Source: Euonymus europaeus
Lineage: Eukaryota > Streptophyta > Magnoliopsida > Celastrales > Celastraceae
NCBI GenBank assembly: GCA_963580455.1
Contig: OY756967.1
Coordinates: 18,150,022-18,214,021, forward strand
Length of the DNA: 64,000 nt
Reading direction: 5' to 3'
How positions within the stretch are numbered: the first letter of the stretch is position 1; the number at the start of each line of letters is the position of its first letter. Positions 1 through 11,488 of the stretch are shown in pieces. The position numbers and the translations under genes are program-made. The notes under the pieces are model-generated. The model made no database searches. It was given only the letters and a program-made list of their open reading frames with translations, and was not told where the DNA came from.

Positions 1-320
1 TTAGGTTGAGTTCGGGATCAGGCTTCGATCATCTAGAAGTCTGGGAATCTGCCCGGGTCGAGCTATTCCCTTGGAATCCCAAATTTGGAGGGCAATAAAA
101 TTCTATTACTTATGTCTCTCCACTAGCAAAATTTTCATATAAAATATAAGGCATAATTACTAGAGTTCATTACAAGGGTAAAAAGTATACTGGTATAACA
201 AACATAAGTAAAGTTGAAATTTAATTGCCCTTGTAACCATTACACCCTATTACCCTTGTACCAAAGGCACCCTAAGGATTTGTTAGAGGCAAATTGGTTT
301 TGATGTTCAAACTACACCAT
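1..320. other. Unassigned left edge
   Basis: I see no gene, RNA or recognisable transposon domain here. The sequence turns AT-rich after about base 110 and runs into the 88-bp tandem repeat. Confidence 0.4.
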
Positions 321-690
321 AATTTATTATGTCATTGCAAAGTCGGTGTTCATGGTGAAGAAAACCTTCCAAAATCATCTTTGAATGTTTTAATGAATAA
401 ACATGAAGGTTTTAATGAATTTATTATGTCATGCAAAAGTCGGTTAAGAAAAGCTTTCAAAATCGTCTTCAAATATTTTAATGAATAAACATGAAGGTTT
501 TAATGAATTTATTATGTCATGCAGAAGTCGGTTAAGAAAAGCTTCTAGAATCATCTTTGAATGTTTTAATGAATAAACATTAAGGTTTTAATGAATTTAT
601 TATGTCATGCAAAAGTCGATTGTTCATAGGGAAGAAAAGCTTCTAGAATCATCTTTGCATGTTTTAATGCATAAACATGAAGAAGACAGG
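321..690. repeat. Tandem repeat, ~88-bp unit, four copies
   Basis: The anchor attatgtcat recurs at about 326, 423, 511 and 599, giving spacings of 97, 88 and 88 bases. Each unit carries the same order of words: a tttattatgtcatgc start, an aagtcgg block, a gaagaaaagcttt-like block, and a tttaatgaataaacatgaagg block. The first copy is about 9 bases longer. Short open frames inside are a by-product of the repeat and are not called as genes. Confidence 0.85.
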
Positions 691-825
691 TTAAAGATTA
701 TGGAAGACTTTGATATAAGGTGGATGATTCTTAATGGAAAGATGTCTTCTTACTTAGACGAGAGTAAGATATGAGACTGGAGAAGATGGTTGGGTGTGGT
801 GGCGTTAAGATCTTTAAAATTATTA

Positions 826-2170
826 CAAATTCTCGACTTCCCATTCCTGTTCACTACATGAACTATATTCGCCAGCCACTATGCATACCTTATTGGTCTT
901 ATAAAACTAGCCTTCTCTAACTTATCAATTTCCTCCTTCACCTTAAGCTCTACCCCCTTACCCATTCTTCTTGGAGATTTCTTTGAAAGGTTTAAATTCT
1001 AGTTTGATTGGAAGGCGTTGTTCTGCTAAATTCCTATCCAGACCAACCATTTTTTCAAAACTCTAGGCGAAACAATCCTTGAATTCCTGTAGAAGGTCAA
1101 TAATTGTCATTTTAATTCTAGGGTCGAAAGCTCTACTTACATACGAGATTCTAGGAACCTTAGGTGTGTCCAAATTTACTTCTTCCAAAGACTCTTATGC
1201 TTCAGCTCTTCTATCATCCATCCTAGATGGAGAAGCATCCAAGTCTTACAACTGGATTTCCTCTTCCTTCTCTTCCTCATGGATGTCTTCATGTATCACT
1301 TCAGTTCCATTGGCTTCTAAGTCCTTTCCATACCCAAATTATCTTGTAGTCTTTTCATCTATGCTTTTGCTATAGCGAGTGAAACTGTCGCTAACTCCTC
1401 TGTGGAGTACTCAATCATCAAATTCTTCAATAACTACCCCGGTCATTATCCCTTTGTAAGGCATGATAGTTTTTGACTTAATGGAACCCCTCTAATTCTT
1501 CTGAAGGTCAACATCATAAAAATAAGCCTCCACATTATCTTTTTGTGCCTTAAAAGGTTTCGAATAAACCCATACCACTTCCACATCATCTCCATTCCAC
1601 AAAAGTAAAAGTTGATGTAACGAGGATGGGAGGTGATAGCTAGAGTGGATCCAATCCCTCCTCAGCATTAACAATATAATTTGCGAAAGTGTTCACCATA
1701 AAGAATGCAGATAAATATGTCTTGCTCCCCACCGTGATCTCCACTAGTAAAACTCCCAATGCTCTTGAAATGTCTCTTCTGAAAGTAGTCATGCACAGCG
1801 ACTCCTATCTCTATGAAATCATAAAAATAGACTTACCAAGTGATTACAACATGCATATCGACATAACATTCACTGTCGAGCCATTATCTATCAAGATTCT
1901 GGTAGTGGGTCTACCATTGAGGTGACCTTTGATATATAATGGCTTTATGTGTTGTGTCATCCTCTTTGCTGGTTTCTCCAAGATAAGTCTCTCAGGCTCA
2001 CCAGTTCTTGATGATTGGATGGTGATGCATGCACATAATTTTTTACCTTTATCCTTTGTTTTTTGCTCTACCCTCCTAGCCTTCTTGGGATTTTCCAAAT
2101 TCTATTTCTTGGAAAACAGAGCTAGTAATGGGGTTTTGTGCAAATCGGTCACTGAAAGAGAGGCCAAATT
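826..2170 (-). pseudogene. Decayed Ty3/gypsy pol (protease to RT N-terminus), Tat/Athila-like
   Basis: Reading the minus strand from 2170 downwards gives a protease region with the motif ILIDNGSTVNVMS (about 1880-1920). A stretch containing DWIHSSYHLPSSLHQ follows (about 1620-1660), typical of the protease-RT linker in Tat/Athila gypsy elements. The start of RT appears as FIRPIRYA, a stop, then WLANIVHVVNRNGK (about 830-890). The pieces lie in different frames with several stops, so this is a dead copy. RT motifs beyond the N-terminus are absent, because similarity ends near 826. The protease end is cut sharply at 2171 by the neighbouring gypsy piece. The lineage is inferred from motif wording and is only moderately certain. 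Confidence 0.75.
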
Positions 2171-2420
2171 TGTCACGCCCCTCTCCCAGATACTTTACCC
2201 CAACGGAGAACCCACTACCAATCTCCTATCCAAATCCGAAATCTCTAACCCCAATGCCTCAACAAAAGAGGTAGAAATAAACGAATGCGTGGCACCGGTA
2301 TCAAATAGAACACGAGCCCAAGAACTGAAAAGTAAAACTCACCCTCCAATGAAATCACGATCTGGTGCGGGCTCGGGTGTAACCGCATAAACTCCAGCTC
2401 TCTGGCCCTGCCTCTGCTGC
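2171..2420 (-). pseudogene. Ty3/gypsy protease N-terminal half
   Basis: In continuation of the gag frame the minus strand reads VLFDTGATHSFIS (around 2290-2315), the catalytic aspartate motif of a retroviral-type protease. It then runs through a short leucine-rich stretch to VVGSPLG and stops near 2190. A TGA just upstream interrupts the gag-protease join. The last ~20 bases (2171-2191) match the LTR end at 3948 with one mismatch, so the protease is joined directly to an LTR end. The C-terminal half of protease is missing on this strand; a matching C-terminal half lies on the plus strand from 5702. Confidence 0.8.
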
Positions 2421-3787
2421 TGCTGCTGCTATCTCACTGGTGGTGCTGGAGGTCTGGCCCCTCTACCTGCTGGAGCCCTAGGTGCTGGTGCTGCAAGTGC
2501 TGGGGCTCCCTGTCCTCTGTCTGATGGTGCTGTACGACTCCTCGGGCAAAACCTCTGGATATGTCCTGGTAGTCCACAAGAAAAATACAATGGGCTATCC
2601 GCCCTGGGACAGTCTGATATCATGTGTCCAGTATGGCCACACGCATAACAATACAATCCTGATATGGACCCTTGTGCCTGTCGTGGACCCTGATGTCCCT
2701 GCTGTGGACCCTGCTGTATCTGTCTCTGAGAACTCTGATGCTGACTCGGACGGTCCTGCCTCTTGTCCTGGAATCTCTGCCCCTGATCCTGTCTCTGACC
2801 CTCAGTCCTCTGTCTACTACTGCTCCCTGAGGCAGAACAAGTACCCTGTCAATGCACTCTCGGTAGGTACGAACCATCATCCCTGCTAAACGCTCTGAAG
2901 TACGGGGTTTCAGCCAGCGCTGAAATCTCAGTATCTTCTTCTCCTTAGTGGCAATGTACTCCTCTCGATATCGACCAAGCTCCTCAAACCGTGCCTGATA
3001 CTGTGACACTGTCATATCTCTACTCTGAATCAGCTCTAGAAACTCCTTGGCCTTCGCAACGCGAATGGCCTCGGGAACATATTGTGCAAGAAACAGAGTC
3101 TCAAACTCCGTCCATGGCATCTCCATACTCTCCCTATCAATAGTCATACTCTCCCACCAGACATAAGCATCATCCTCTAAAAATGCTGAAGCCAATAGAG
3201 CTCTCATCTCAAAAGGTATCCTGAGTGTCACTATCTGTCTCCTCAACTGTCGCAACCAATCCTCAGCTGCCTTAGGATCTATCATTCCTCGATACACTAG
3301 AGGTCTCGTCTTCCTCAACTGAGCTAACTCAGTGATGGAAGAGTCCACTGCTAGTGCTGCTGTCTGTGCTGGAACTATCTGACGATCTCCTGGCGGAATG
3401 ACAACCGGTAACTGAGCTGGTGCGCAACCTAAAGCTAGTGTGGCTGCGAGACCAATCTGCTCCTGAGTACCAGTACCAGTCTGCGGTGCAATCTGTGAAG
3501 CTAAAGCAGCTACTGCCTGACCAATAGTCTGTATCATACCGGTCATGTCTCTGTACTGCTGCTGTAAGGTCTCTATCGCAGCCCCCACCCCTTTGGGTGC
3601 CGCCTGAGTCGGTGTCTGCTCCTGCTCTACCACAGGATCCTGAACAACCTCAACCCCGCTCATCCGGAACCTCCTCAGGTATCGGTAACTCAACCTCCTC
3701 AATCGGATCAAGAATCTCACCTCTACCCCGCCCACGTCCACGGGTAGCACGCCCACCCCGAACGCGGGTACTACGTGTATCTACCAT
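2421..3787 (-). pseudogene. Ty3/gypsy gag with double zinc knuckle (frameshifted)
   Basis: The ATG at 3787-3785 opens an Arg/Gly-rich start (MVDTRSTRVRGG) that shifts frame near 3650. The long gag body follows, with LVYRGMIDPKAAEDW, a WW pair and FLAQYVPEAIR, all hallmarks of the Retrotrans_gag domain. A second frameshift near 2900 precedes two CCHC knuckles: CYACGHTGHMISDC, then CGLPGHIQRFC (about 2590-2650). A stop (TAG) lies near 2429. In an intact element this protein forms the virus-like particle and binds its RNA. It sits 146 bases after the primer binding site, as expected for the first gene. The frameshifts make it non-functional. Confidence 0.88.
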
Positions 3788-3932
3788 GTCTGCAAGATAA
3801 ACGTACATCATAAATCAAATACCCCCCAAACGTAAAAGAAATAATAACTCACCAGATCAGCCGGGAAGCGCGTGATGTGTAGCTGGGGAAAAACAAAATA
3901 AACCAAATACCCACTCCAAAACTAACTGACCA

Positions 3933-3944
3933 GCTCTGATACCA
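3933..3944 (-). other. Primer binding site, initiator Met tRNA
   Basis: The minus strand reads TGGTATCAGAGC, the standard complement of the 3' end of plant initiator methionine tRNA. It lies three bases inside the end of the LTR and faces the gag gene. It fixes the orientation of this element as minus and marks the LTR edge at 3948. Confidence 0.9.
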
Positions 3945-3947
3945 AAC

Positions 3948-5697
3948 TGTCACACCCCTCTCCCAGATAGGTGCAGATGAGCACCCATGAATCCCAAAGG
4001 CGTGACCGGCAGGGAACCCCTTTGTTCCCCGAACCGGATTTAAACCCAAGCTACTATCAATTATTAAGATAACTACAGTAGTAGTCTCACATGTATATAC
4101 GAATCTCAACCAAAATCCCAAATACTGCCAATAAAATGTAACATAGAGTCTACAGTGGAAAATCCAAATCATCATAGACAAAACCCAGATACTATAGACA
4201 GACACAAACATCCCCACACCAGCTACATCACGCCTCACGTATCCTTGCGCTGATCCTCCACTCCGCCTATCTCACCCGAAAAGCATGAGAATGAAAGGGA
4301 TGAGCCACAAAGCTCAGTAGAGATATGAAAACAACATCGATATCAGAGTAAACAGAATATATAACTCGAGATATGATAATGGAAATGAACATGAACTCAA
4401 ATAATGATATACTCTCGTACCACCGAACTCCAGTAAATCAGAGATAAAGTAAGAAAGCCTGTAAGATATAAAATACATAAAGAAAGACCATAAGTGATAC
4501 CCTGATAGAGTATAAAATCTCTGAGAAAGTCGATCCATCATACACCTCATCACAATCAGTCAATCCGTAGGGTAGATACCGAGTAGGCTCCACCAATACC
4601 ATCCTCAAGTACAACTCTCAAATCAGTACTCAATCATAATCCAACTCAAATCCACATAACACTAGAAAATCCTCCCCTGGACCCACCCTGATCCCCGCAA
4701 GGTGTCTCCCAGTCTAGGTACTCCCCAGATTGGATGAGGATCGAGCCTACATTAGGTACTCGATAGCATCGCCTACATCAAAGAGCGTCCCCTAGGATGT
4801 ACCCCACCTCAATCCGGTCTCCAGGTACGTACCCGATCAGAACCATCAACAAATCATCCAATAGGCTGGGTCGCCCGATATGGGTCCCACACACTACAAA
4901 TCATCCATCAATAATATCATAGCATCGTCACAAAAAATCACCAGAGTATAGTCCCATCCGGACTCACCAAAAACAACCACAAACAAGATGTGGGCCCCAC
5001 CACTGAGTGTGGGCCCCACGGGAGACGTGGGGCACAAGAGTGCAACCAGTCATGTAAACACAATCCATAAATAGTTTGAAATAGTAATATAGTTGCAATT
5101 GCGGAAATAAATCAGATAAGAGTAGAAATAGAGAAATTCTCAACCTCCGGGAATTTCACACCAATAGACAAATAGGAGTCCGTCAAATACGGAACTTTTG
5201 GAACCCCAAATAAGAAATAAGGTAGAATCCCTACCTGAAATGTCGACTACGCTAATCCGTAGTACGTCCGAAATCCCAATCCAAAATCCCCAAATCAACC
5301 TCCTGCATCAGAATATGGATACGTATACACGACGGTCAAAATACGAAAAAGTCAATCGAAAAGTCAAATGGTGAAATCGATCAAAGTCGACTCGAGTCAA
5401 AGTCAACTCGGGTCAAAACTCGATCAACTCGGGTCAAAAGTCAAACCCGATTAAAGTCAACTTGGGTCAAACCTGATCAACTCGGTCAACTCAGGTCACC
5501 GGTGAACAGTGTCACCACCACTACCGTCGCCGGAGCCGACGATTCCGGCGAACCATATATCAAATTAAAGCTCTTAAGACGAACAATCCATTGGTACCTG
5601 TCTCGTTCCGAAACTCCTTCGGAATCGACCGGGATCGCTCTTTGAGTCGCCAGAAAACCGAAACTCCGCCGCCTGTGGTGGTCCGATGACGACGATT
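3948..5697 (-). mobile_element. 5' LTR of the minus-strand Ty3/gypsy piece
   Basis: The inner edge is clear: on the minus strand the LTR ends ...GGGTGTGACA, followed by three bases and the Met-tRNA primer site. The outer edge is not certain. The sequence changes to plus-strand pol coding at about 5700 without a recognisable TG start, so the LTR may be truncated there. Two unusual parts are seen. At 5335-5500 there are eleven TTGAC cores on the minus strand, and at 5510-5560 there is a GC-rich CGCCGG-type stretch. No long open frame is present. Confidence 0.65.
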
Positions 5698-5701
5698 CTG
5701 G

Positions 5702-7350
5702 TTGGATTTTGTTATGGAGTTCACTGACTATGATGTGATACTTGGATTGGACTGGTTGACTGACTATGATGTTGTGATAGATTGTACAGAGCGTAGGGTC
5801 ACGCTGACATCACCATCTGGGCGAGTTAGTTTTTGTGGGTCCCGGGTTGTTACATGTTCACACTTTCTTGACAACCCACGATATACTGACTGTCTAGTGG
5901 CGAGCTTGACTTCTACATCAGAGATTAAGGCTAGTATGGCTATGCCAGTGGTAAAGGAGTATTTGGATGTATTTGCTGATGAGTTACCAGGATTATCACC
6001 ACAGCGAGAGATTGATTTTGTGATTGAGTTATATCCGGGTACAGACCTGATTTCTATTCCACCGTATAGGATGGCTTCAGCAGAGTTGAGGGAGTTGGAT
6101 AGGCAGTTGCGGGAGTTACAGGGTTTAGGATTTATCAGACCCAGTACTTCACCATGGGTGCTCCAGTCCTCTTCGTGAAGAAGAAGGACGGATCGATGAG
6201 GATATGTGTGGACTACAGGAAGTTGAATAGGGTGACTGTGAAGAATAAGTACCCGTTACCGAGGATAAATGATTTGTTTGATCAATTGAGGGGTAGTCAC
6301 TATTACTCCAAGATTGATCTCAGGTCCGGTTATCACCAGTTGAGGATTCGGGAGGAGGACATATCGAAGACGGCATTTCGTACTCGATATGGTCATTATG
6401 AGTTTCTGGTCATGCCGTTTGGGCTAACCAATGCCCCAACAGCTTTTATGGATTTGATGCACAGAATGTTCAGACAGTATCTTGACCAGTTTGTGATAGT
6501 CTTCATCGATGATATATTGGTGTATTCGGCCACAGAGGAGGAGCATAGGGGGCATTTGGATATTGTTCTGCAGACACTCAGAGAGCATCAGTTGTATGCC
6601 AAGCTGAGTAAGTGCGAGTTTTGGGCGACTCAGGTGAGATTCTTGGGGCATGTGATATCCAGAGATGGAGTGGCAGTGGATCCTGCCAAGGTGGAGGATG
6701 CGTTGGATTGGAGGACTCCGAGGACAGTAGGAGAGATTCATAGTTTCCTGGGATTAGCAGGTTACTATAGGAGGTTTATAAAGGGATTTTCACAATTTGC
6801 TGCACCGATGACTGAGTTGACGCGGAAGGGTGTTCCTTTCGTGTGGACTGATAGATGTGAGCAGGCTTTTCAGGAGCTGAAGACCCGACTCACATCACCT
6901 CCAGTCCTGACCATTCCGGATAGTGGTCTTGGGTACCATGTATATTACGATGCTTCAGGGATTGGGTTAGGTTGTGTGCTCATGCAGCAGGAGAGGGTGG
7001 TGGAGTATGCTTCACGACTGTTGAAGCCACATGAGAGGAATTATCCCGTACATGATTTGGAGTTGGCTGCTATAGCGTTCGCACATAAGCAGTGGAGACA
7101 TTACCTTTATGGGGAGCAGTTTGAGGTGTTTTCAGATCACAGGAGTTTACGACACTTATTTACACAGAAGGATTTGAATCAGAGGCAGCGGAGATGGATG
7201 GAGTACCTTGGAGATTATGATTTCTCATTATAGTATCATCCAGGCAAGGCCAATGTGGTGGCTGACGCCTTGAGTAGGAAGTTGGCAGTGGCACGACTAT
7301 CACTGCGGGAGTTTGAGTTGGTGGACACCATTGGGCAGTACCGATTAGAT
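5702..7350 (+). pseudogene. Ty3/gypsy pol: protease C-half, reverse transcriptase, RNase H
   Basis: The translation begins at the end of protease (MEFTDYDVILGLDWL). It continues through the RT template-grip region ([17 protein letters not shown], about 6198), the DLRSGYHQ block, the catalytic FIDD (about 6505) and RNase H ([16 protein letters not shown], then DHRSLRHL). A frameshift joins 5702-6178 to 6154-7233. A TAG near 7231 interrupts the typical YHPGKANVVADALSRK end. Integrase is absent, because coding ends at about 7350 where a 71-bp satellite starts. There is no promoter or gag on this strand. The wording fits a chromovirus-type family, the same type as the minus-strand gag next to it. 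Confidence 0.9.
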
Positions 7351-7715
7351 GTTAGTCTGCCACAAATACTTTTAATTCACATCTTTAATCTGCCATGAAA
7401 GACCATTTTAATCCACAAATACTTTTAATTCACAACTTTAATCCAAGTAACAATTTTAATCTGCCCTGAAAGGCCATTTTAATCTAAAAATAAATTTAAT
7501 TCACAACTTTAATCCAAATAACAATTTTAGTCTGCCATGAAAGGTCATTTTAATCCAAAAATAAATTTAATTCACAACTTTAATCCAAATAACAATTTTA
7601 GTCTGCCATGAAAGGCCATTTTAATCCAAAAATAAATTTAATTCACAACTTTAATCCAAATAACAATTTTAGTCTGCCATGAAAGGCCATTTTAATCCAC
7701 AAATAAATTTAATCG
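7351..7715. repeat. Tandem repeat, 71-bp unit, about five copies
   Basis: The word TGCC(A/C)TGAAAG recurs at 7391, 7462, 7533, 7604 and 7675, an exact 71-base spacing. The later copies are almost identical. The unit is AT-rich with repeated ttttaatc/ttaatcca words. The preceding gypsy pol runs straight into the repeat through the shared word ttagtctgcca, so the junction may reflect microhomology joining. Confidence 0.92.
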
Positions 7716-8161
7716 GAATCCCGATGATGAAATGTGTTTTAATCCGAAACATATTTTAATGCAAAAGATAACCTGAAATTTAATCTTAAAAGTTCAAAAT
7801 CCTCTTAATGTGAAAATATGTTACTTTAGAATTGAAGTAATGAAATTCGGTACATGAAAACCTCAAAATGATTGATGCATATGTATAAGAATATGATAAA
7901 GTTCGGTGCCACACTATACACCTGCGCAATTGCTAATCACATTTTATAGTATCTTCTTCTGCTCCATTCTTTGATCAACGTATTATTTCTGATCTTTCAT
8001 TCATATATTCAATTTGACTCTGTCTTAATAATACGGTTGTATCCGAGAAGATATAATAGACGCCAGAACGAAATATTTTAGAAATTTCATTAAGTGAATA
8101 CTCGGATGAGAGTAATTTGAAAAGGAATGTTTGAATTTAAAATCAATATGGCTTACTGCCT
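7716..8161. other. No gene seen
   Basis: AT-rich sequence without an extended open frame or a recognised transposon domain. It separates the 71-bp repeat from the first hairpin. Confidence 0.4.
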
Positions 8162-8189
8162 GCGCTAAAAACTGCCCCAGTTTTTGCGC
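8162..8189. repeat. Hairpin motif copy 1 (GCCCC loop)
   Basis: An inverted repeat: arms GCGC-T-AAAAACT and AGTTTTTGCGC around a GCCCC loop. It is one of three related hairpins in this region (also at 10201 and 11489). Arms differ between copies in ways that keep pairing. Confidence 0.8.
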
Positions 8190-10200
8190 GTCATTTATCA
8201 AATATATTTTATGCCCATAAAAATTTTACCCTAATTGGTCATCTCTTAATAATACATTTTTCAACCTCAATTTTTTAGTTCAAATTTTTCCAAGCATAGG
8301 CTGCCAATATCCACCAATTTTCATAAGTCGATATGTGTAGCACTGAGTTCTCACCTTTATCATTGAATCCTCTTTTAAAAAGTCACGGACTTTTAATTTC
8401 CATAAATCAATCTTATCTTTAAAGGGTCGCGACTCCCAAGATACCGATTTGGTACACAATTTTCAATAGATCATAAACTCATTTTTCAAAAAGGTTGAAC
8501 CACAGGTCTTGTTTTTATACAAGGGGACAATATTTTCCTCTACTCTTGGGCATCCCGAGACTTCTTTGGATTCCTACAACTCTACATCACTCCTTGTGAC
8601 TCTTCAACTTCACCTGTGATTGTCGATTTTCTAAAAACAGGTATTACTCTAAAGGCATAGGTAGTAGCTGCTCTAAAAGTGGTGAGCCATAATTACTGAC
8701 ATCCTATCATTATTTTCCTCACTGTCATTATCTCCTCCTTTATTTCTTCCTCCTTTTTTAAACGGAAATTCTGCACTTCTTGTACAATTATTGCCCACCG
8801 GTCCGTCCATTACCGGTCTCACCCTCCAAATCCTCAACATTATGTGTTCGTCATTCTGAGCTCGTCCAAAGCGATCCTTCTTCATACCCAGATCTTCCAT
8901 CATATTTTCTTCAGTTCCTAGTCGACTTCACTTAAGGTAACCATTCTATATCTCTTCAGTTAGAATCTCTGTAATTTTGATTTCTTGATATCTGGTAATT
9001 TCGTTTTATAGATTAATGCCTTTAAACTTCGTGTATGTATTTGTTTGTGATGAATTGAACTGGAGATTTGTGTTTTGTTATTGAACTGAAAACTTAAGAG
9101 ATACAACCCAGAAAATAGAAAACATAGAGTATAGGGGGTTTCAGGATTTCCCAACACTCAGAAAAACCAGAAGAATAAATCCAAAAATTTCAGAAAATCC
9201 TCAAACAAACCCGATCTAGACTCACAATTTGCTCTTTTCCTCTGGAATTTTCTTTTCCTTATCAAATCCCTGGTACTTCTTCTTCTCTTTCCGTTCCTCC
9301 AGCAGCGCTGGCTTTTTCATTTCTCCTTCCTAGGGCCAATTCAGAATCTTGGGCCAATTTCGAAGCCTTTAGGTTAACTAAATGGTTTGGGCCGGATCGT
9401 GCAGGCCTTAAACGTTAATCCAGTTTATTTTAATGATTTTTTGATTGGGCCTATTCATTGGGCTTTAAGTGAATGGTTTTGTAGGCTTGTTGATATAATG
9501 GTTCGGATAAATTCCTCAAGGGCCATATAACTTGTTATTTGATGTTGGGCTTCCTAACAAAATTGAGCCCAGTGCATTGTTGGACATGTGTGATGGACCG
9601 AAGCATTTGGGTTCTAAATCCCTAACCAACAAATACTAGGCTAATACATTTGAAATTTTTTTTTTTGTATAATTCTGACCTATTTGCATGTCACGAAAAT
9701 TTGAAATTTGTTGTGAGTTATTTATTTTAACCTCTTTTACATATACAATATTTGGATCCTGTGATTAATTCTTAACAATGATTAAAGTTGTAATGTTCGC
9801 AGCTGTTGCCTAGTGGGACTTTCCTCTTGATCAGAAGCTTGATGGATTTATTTGTGATGATGTTTTTAGTGTCCGTTCTGATATTACTATTTTATGTGTA
9901 TTCGATTCTTCACCTAGTGTGATTGATTCAGTTAAGTGAGACATATAATATTTGGACATATTATTATCTGAATAAAGTTGTGTTGTAATGTACTGAATTG
10001 ACTTTTTAATTTTTATTATTGGCATTATATCAATGCTACCTAGTTTTGAAGAAATTCATAATTCACATTCCTCAAATTTTATTCAAATGTCACAAGCGGC
10101 CCATAATTCACATTCCTCAAAAACCGAATCAATTTATCCTCACAACATGGCAATTAAAAAAAATCCAAAGATTAACATAAGTCGATATTTTGGGGATAAT
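8190..10200. other. Long non-coding stretch, probably decayed LTR material
   Basis: No convincing gene. A pyrimidine-rich tract on the plus strand (9230-9330) is followed by a GGGCC-rich segment (9340-9600), an arrangement also seen at 11280-11480 and in the Ogre-like LTR at 15600-16150. A 76-codon open frame on the minus strand (8673-8903) has no recognised family. I infer a remnant LTR or 5' leader of a minus-strand retroelement. Confidence 0.4.
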
Positions 10201-10225
10201 CACCAAAACTGCCCCAGTTTTGGTG
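10201..10225. repeat. Hairpin motif copy 2 (perfect 10-bp stem)
   Basis: Arms CACCAAAACT and AGTTTTGGTG pair perfectly around the loop GCCCC. It lies about 130 bases beyond the stop codon of the 148-aa minus-strand ORF, where a transcript of that ORF would run through it. Confidence 0.85.
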
Positions 10226-10351
10226 TGCACTCACTGATCCAACTCGTCTAAGGTTGCTTTGAGTCCACTGTATCCGCCACTTCTTGTCAACTTATTGCAA
10301 CCCTTCAAAGATAACATATGAATGGGACGCCCAAATGCATAAAACATCAAT

Positions 10352-10798
10352 TTAAAACTCATTAACCCATTCTTCGGGTTCATCCTCAAATTCATCCCAA
10401 AAATCAACAAGATCATTATCAATGGGATCATCAAACTGAAAGGCTTCTTCATCCGTGATAAATTTATTGATAAAATCATCCACATGATCAGTAATAAGAT
10501 CTAATAAAAATTGATCACGGATTTGGGAAAATAGTGCTATTTCAAGAATATGCTTGCGTAGATCGAATGGTAGGTTAAAATGATGAAATATATGCAAACA
10601 TTCCATTTTGACAGAATCAGCATTTAGAATAGGATAACTCCAAGAGCACTCAAAATCATCCCCATAATGAATGACAACATTAATCTGTTCATTTTCTAAT
10701 TCAAGATAAAGGGGATTGGTTTTTGTTTGAGAAAAATGATTGTCAAAGATGGGAGTTGAAAACCTTTGTAGAATATTTTGAAGTGAAGTGGAAGCCAT
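10352..10798 (-). CDS. Unidentified 148-aa protein, possibly retroelement-encoded
   Basis: The frame opens with an ATG (MASTSLQNILQRF) and stays open for 148 codons without a simple repeat. The C-terminal third is very acidic (runs such as DDPIDNDLVDFWDEFEDEP) and the middle is hydrophobic/helical in composition (FHHFNLPFDLRKHILEIALF). I do not recognise a family and see no zinc knuckle, protease or polymerase motif. About 310 bases upstream on the minus strand is a TATA-like CCTATATATATTC (near 11110-11122), and a hairpin lies downstream. The setting between LTR-like GGGCC-rich segments suggests an extra ORF of an Ogre/Tat-type element, but a host gene is not excluded. Confidence 0.4.
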   Translation of the reverse strand: MASTSLQNILQRFSTPIFDNHFSQTKTNPLYLELENEQINVVIHYGDDFECSWSYPILNADSVKMECLHIFHHFNLPFDLRKHILEIALFSQIRDQFLLDLITDHVDDFINKFITDEEAFQFDDPIDNDLVDFWDEFEDEPEEWVNEF

Positions 10799-11488
10799 TT
10801 AGACACGGGAGAACAAAGCAGGAGGACTTCAATGTAGGAACGTGAGGGAAATCAGAAACAAAACGTCAAGTGATACCTGTGTGACAGTGATATTAGGTGG
10901 AATAATTGCCACAGTTAACGGAGACAGTGAGATGAGGTGATAAATGGAGGAGACGGACTACCTTCAATTTCCTAACCAAAGCCCCAACTATTTCCTAATA
11001 AGACTCACGGCCAATTCTCCTCTTTTTTTCCCAATATCTGCTCTCCAAAAGTTTCTGTTTTTTTTTTCTCACAGACCTCCACAGGATCTTTCCCTCTTTT
11101 CCAGAAAGGGGAATATATATAGGATGGTAAGGATGAAGTTGAAAATTATTTTAGGTTTTGAAGAATACAAAAAGGAAAAGATGAGTGGAACAAATGTGTG
11201 GGTTGGTGTTGAAAAATGAATAAAGAGAAAAAGAGATGTGGAAAAATGTGAGAGTTGTCGTTGAAATAATGGAGTTAGTATTCGAAAAAAAAATGTGGTG
11301 GGCCTTTGTTTGAGTTTTGGATTGGGCTCAATTTTGTATTCTGAGATGGTTTGGGTCGACTTTAAATTGGGTTTGGTTTTGAGTTTGGGATAAGTTTGGT
11401 TTGGACAAAAATCCAGGTAACGATTTGGGTTCAAGTTAAGTAACGGGTCAGAATTTTTCTTCGGGCCGAATCATTCAACAAATAGGAC
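10799..11488. other. Putative promoter/leader of the 148-aa ORF
   Basis: On the minus strand this contains a GGGCC-rich part (11280-11480), a TATA-like element near 11110-11122 and a pyrimidine/purine-skewed leader. It resembles an LTR promoter region in layout. Open frames over it are low in complexity and are not called. Confidence 0.35.

Noticed and set aside
8673..8903. 76-codon minus-strand open frame
   Set aside because: Hydrophilic and without a recognised family; not enough to call a gene, though it sits in LTR-like sequence.
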